Source: Avoscillospira sp045530865 (lineage in GTDB: Bacteria; Bacillota; Clostridia; Oscillospirales; Oscillospiraceae). From it: a stretch of DNA of 31,081 nt. Made by a program: the position numbers and the translations under genes. Every line of letters begins with the position of its first letter. The first letter of the stretch is position 1. Positions 30,513-31,081 of this stretch are shown piece after piece. The stretch lies in contig JAZSCX010000129.1 in the NCBI GenBank assembly GCA_045530865.1, positions 1 through 31,081 on the forward strand, in the 5' to 3' direction. Under the pieces are notes generated by a model. The model was not told where the DNA came from. It was given only the letters and a program-made list of their open reading frames with translations, and did no database searches.

Positions 30513-30567
30513 ATCCGCGTCAGCGGATACAATCATTGTCAATTGTCAATTATCAATTGTCAATTCC
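30513..30567. repeat. Hairpin plus four-copy 7-bp tandem repeat upstream of rsfS
   Basis: A hairpin ATCCGC-GTCA-GCGGAT (30513-30528) is followed by four tandem heptads TTGTCAA, TTGTCAA, TTATCAA and TTGTCAA (30536-30563). A decayed left arm (AATTTGAATT, about 30502-30511) is partly complementary to the heptads. The layout, GC-rich hairpin core with period-7 arms, matches that of the element after smc, with a different heptad. No terminator or promoter is evident; the rsfS ribosome binding site GAAGGA follows at 30572-30577. Confidence 0.65.
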
Positions 30568-30585
30568 AGAAAGAAGGATGCACCA

Positions 30586-30945
30586 ATGATGAATCCCAAA
30601 GAAGTTGCCGCCATTGCGGTAAAAGCCATGGATGACAAAAAAGCCGTGGATCTGGCCCTGCTGGAGATTGCGGACGTGACCACGCTGGCAGATCATTTCC
30701 TGATCTGCACCGGTACGTCCAACACCCATGTCAAGGCCCTGTGCGACGCGGTGGAAAAAGCACTGGATGAGGCCGGTGAGCCTGCTCTGCGGCGGGAAGG
30801 CCATCGCAGCGGCACCTGGGTCCTGCTGGACTACGGCTGTCTGGTGGTTCATGTGTTCACCGAGGAAACAAGACAGTTTTATGATCTGGAGCGCCTGTGG
30901 AGCGACGCGAAAAAGGTCGATCTGGCAACCATTATCAATCAGTAA
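30586..30945 (+). CDS. rsfS: Ribosome silencing factor RsfS
   Basis: A 119-residue RsfS/Iojap/YbeB protein that binds L14 of the 50S subunit and blocks 30S joining when nutrients are short. Conserved blocks are KKAVDLALLEIADVTTLADHFLICTG (core ADHFLICTGTSNTHVKAL) and REGHRSGTWVLLDYGCLVVHVF, ending RQFYDLERLWSDAK. ATG 30586 follows GAAGGA with eight bases between; a second ATG at 30589 is adjacent. An open frame continues upstream into the LCP gene but lies in another reading frame of it and is not coding. Confidence 0.96.
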   Translation: MMNPKEVAAIAVKAMDDKKAVDLALLEIADVTTLADHFLICTGTSNTHVKALCDAVEKALDEAGEPALRREGHRSGTWVLLDYGCLVVHVFTEETRQFYDLERLWSDAKKVDLATIINQ

Positions 30946-30959
30946 AAGGTGAGAGAGAA

Positions 30960-31081
30960 ATGAAATACGATTTTTCCGCAATTGAACAAAAATGGCACAA
31001 GTATTGGGAAGAGAACAATACCTTCGCGACCGATCTGTGGGATTTCTCCAAGCCCAAGTACTATGTGCTGGATATGTTCCC
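30960..31081 (+). CDS. leuS: Leucine--tRNA ligase, 5' end
   Basis: The first 40 codons are present before the window ends: MKYDFSAIEQKWHKYWEENN at the start and PKYYVLDMFP at the edge. The latter leads to the class I HIGH motif region of LeuRS (typically YPSGxGLHVGH), just outside. The rsfS-leuS adjacency is common in Clostridia. AAGGTGAGAG before the ATG is the ribosome binding site, and the gap to rsfS is 14 bp, so the two are likely co-transcribed. The enzyme charges tRNA-Leu in the cytoplasm. Confidence 0.93.
   Translation, partial: MKYDFSAIEQKWHKYWEENNTFATDLWDFSKPKYYVLDMF

Noticed and set aside
30536..30563. Short CRISPR-like repeats
   Set aside because: The units are contiguous 7-bp tandem repeats without spacers, far too short for CRISPR, and no cas genes are nearby.

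Overview
The window is a mostly plus-strand block of core bacterial housekeeping genes. They point to a low-temperature-typical, GC-moderate Firmicute of class Clostridia, most likely an Oscillospiraceae/Ruminococcaceae-type gut anaerobe. The basis is the Gram-positive set of proteins (KtrA/KtrB, LCP, class III FBPase, RibU under an FMN riboswitch, TrmFO, YhbY, NadD-YqeK, RsfS), strong GGAGG-type ribosome binding sites, and conserved order such as ftsE-ftsX-M23-S41 and rnc/smc/ftsY. Taxonomy is inference from gene content and protein style only.

Layout. (1) 1-950: the 3' part of a sugar-type ABC substrate-binding protein gene. It is preceded by a sequencing-library artefact: 90-173 is an MGI/BGI DNBSEQ adapter-barcode-adapter cassette, and 1-89 is a near-copy of the bases that follow it. 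Nothing 5' of about 174 should be treated as genomic context. (2) 950-3610: minus-strand DUF6512 membrane protein and riboflavin ECF transporter ribU, the latter with a textbook FMN riboswitch and promoter; then a plus-strand DUF1273/SLOG protein convergent with a DUF4830 protein. (3) 3660-4360: RsuA-type pseudouridine synthase. (4) 4490-9811: a CdaR/PucR-type regulator, then ftsE, ftsX, an EnvC-like M23 murein hydrolase and a CtpA-like S41 protease, a cell-division/peptidoglycan cluster. (5) 9808-10402: greA with its own consensus promoter and a terminator. (6) 10432-19915: ktrB, ktrA, SpoU methyltransferase, dprA, topA, trmFO, plsX, rnc, ending at a bidirectional terminator. (7) 20027-22021: class III fructose-1,6-bisphosphatase on the minus strand, divergent from smc. 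(8) 22193 to the end: smc, ftsY, rdgB, yhbY, a nadD-yqeK fusion, an LCP protein, rsfS and the start of leuS.

Three intergenic gaps of the last cluster (after smc, yhbY and the LCP gene) and the gap after rnc hold small palindromic elements of two architectures. One has a stem-loop pair beginning GGCT(C/T)CCCC; the other has arms built of 7-bp tandem units around a GC-rich hairpin core. These, the adapter chimera, the codon-usage patch inside smc and the FMN riboswitch expression platform are the items most worth a second look. I found no defence system, CRISPR array, prophage, transposase or novel multi-gene system here; the rest is ordinary core genome.
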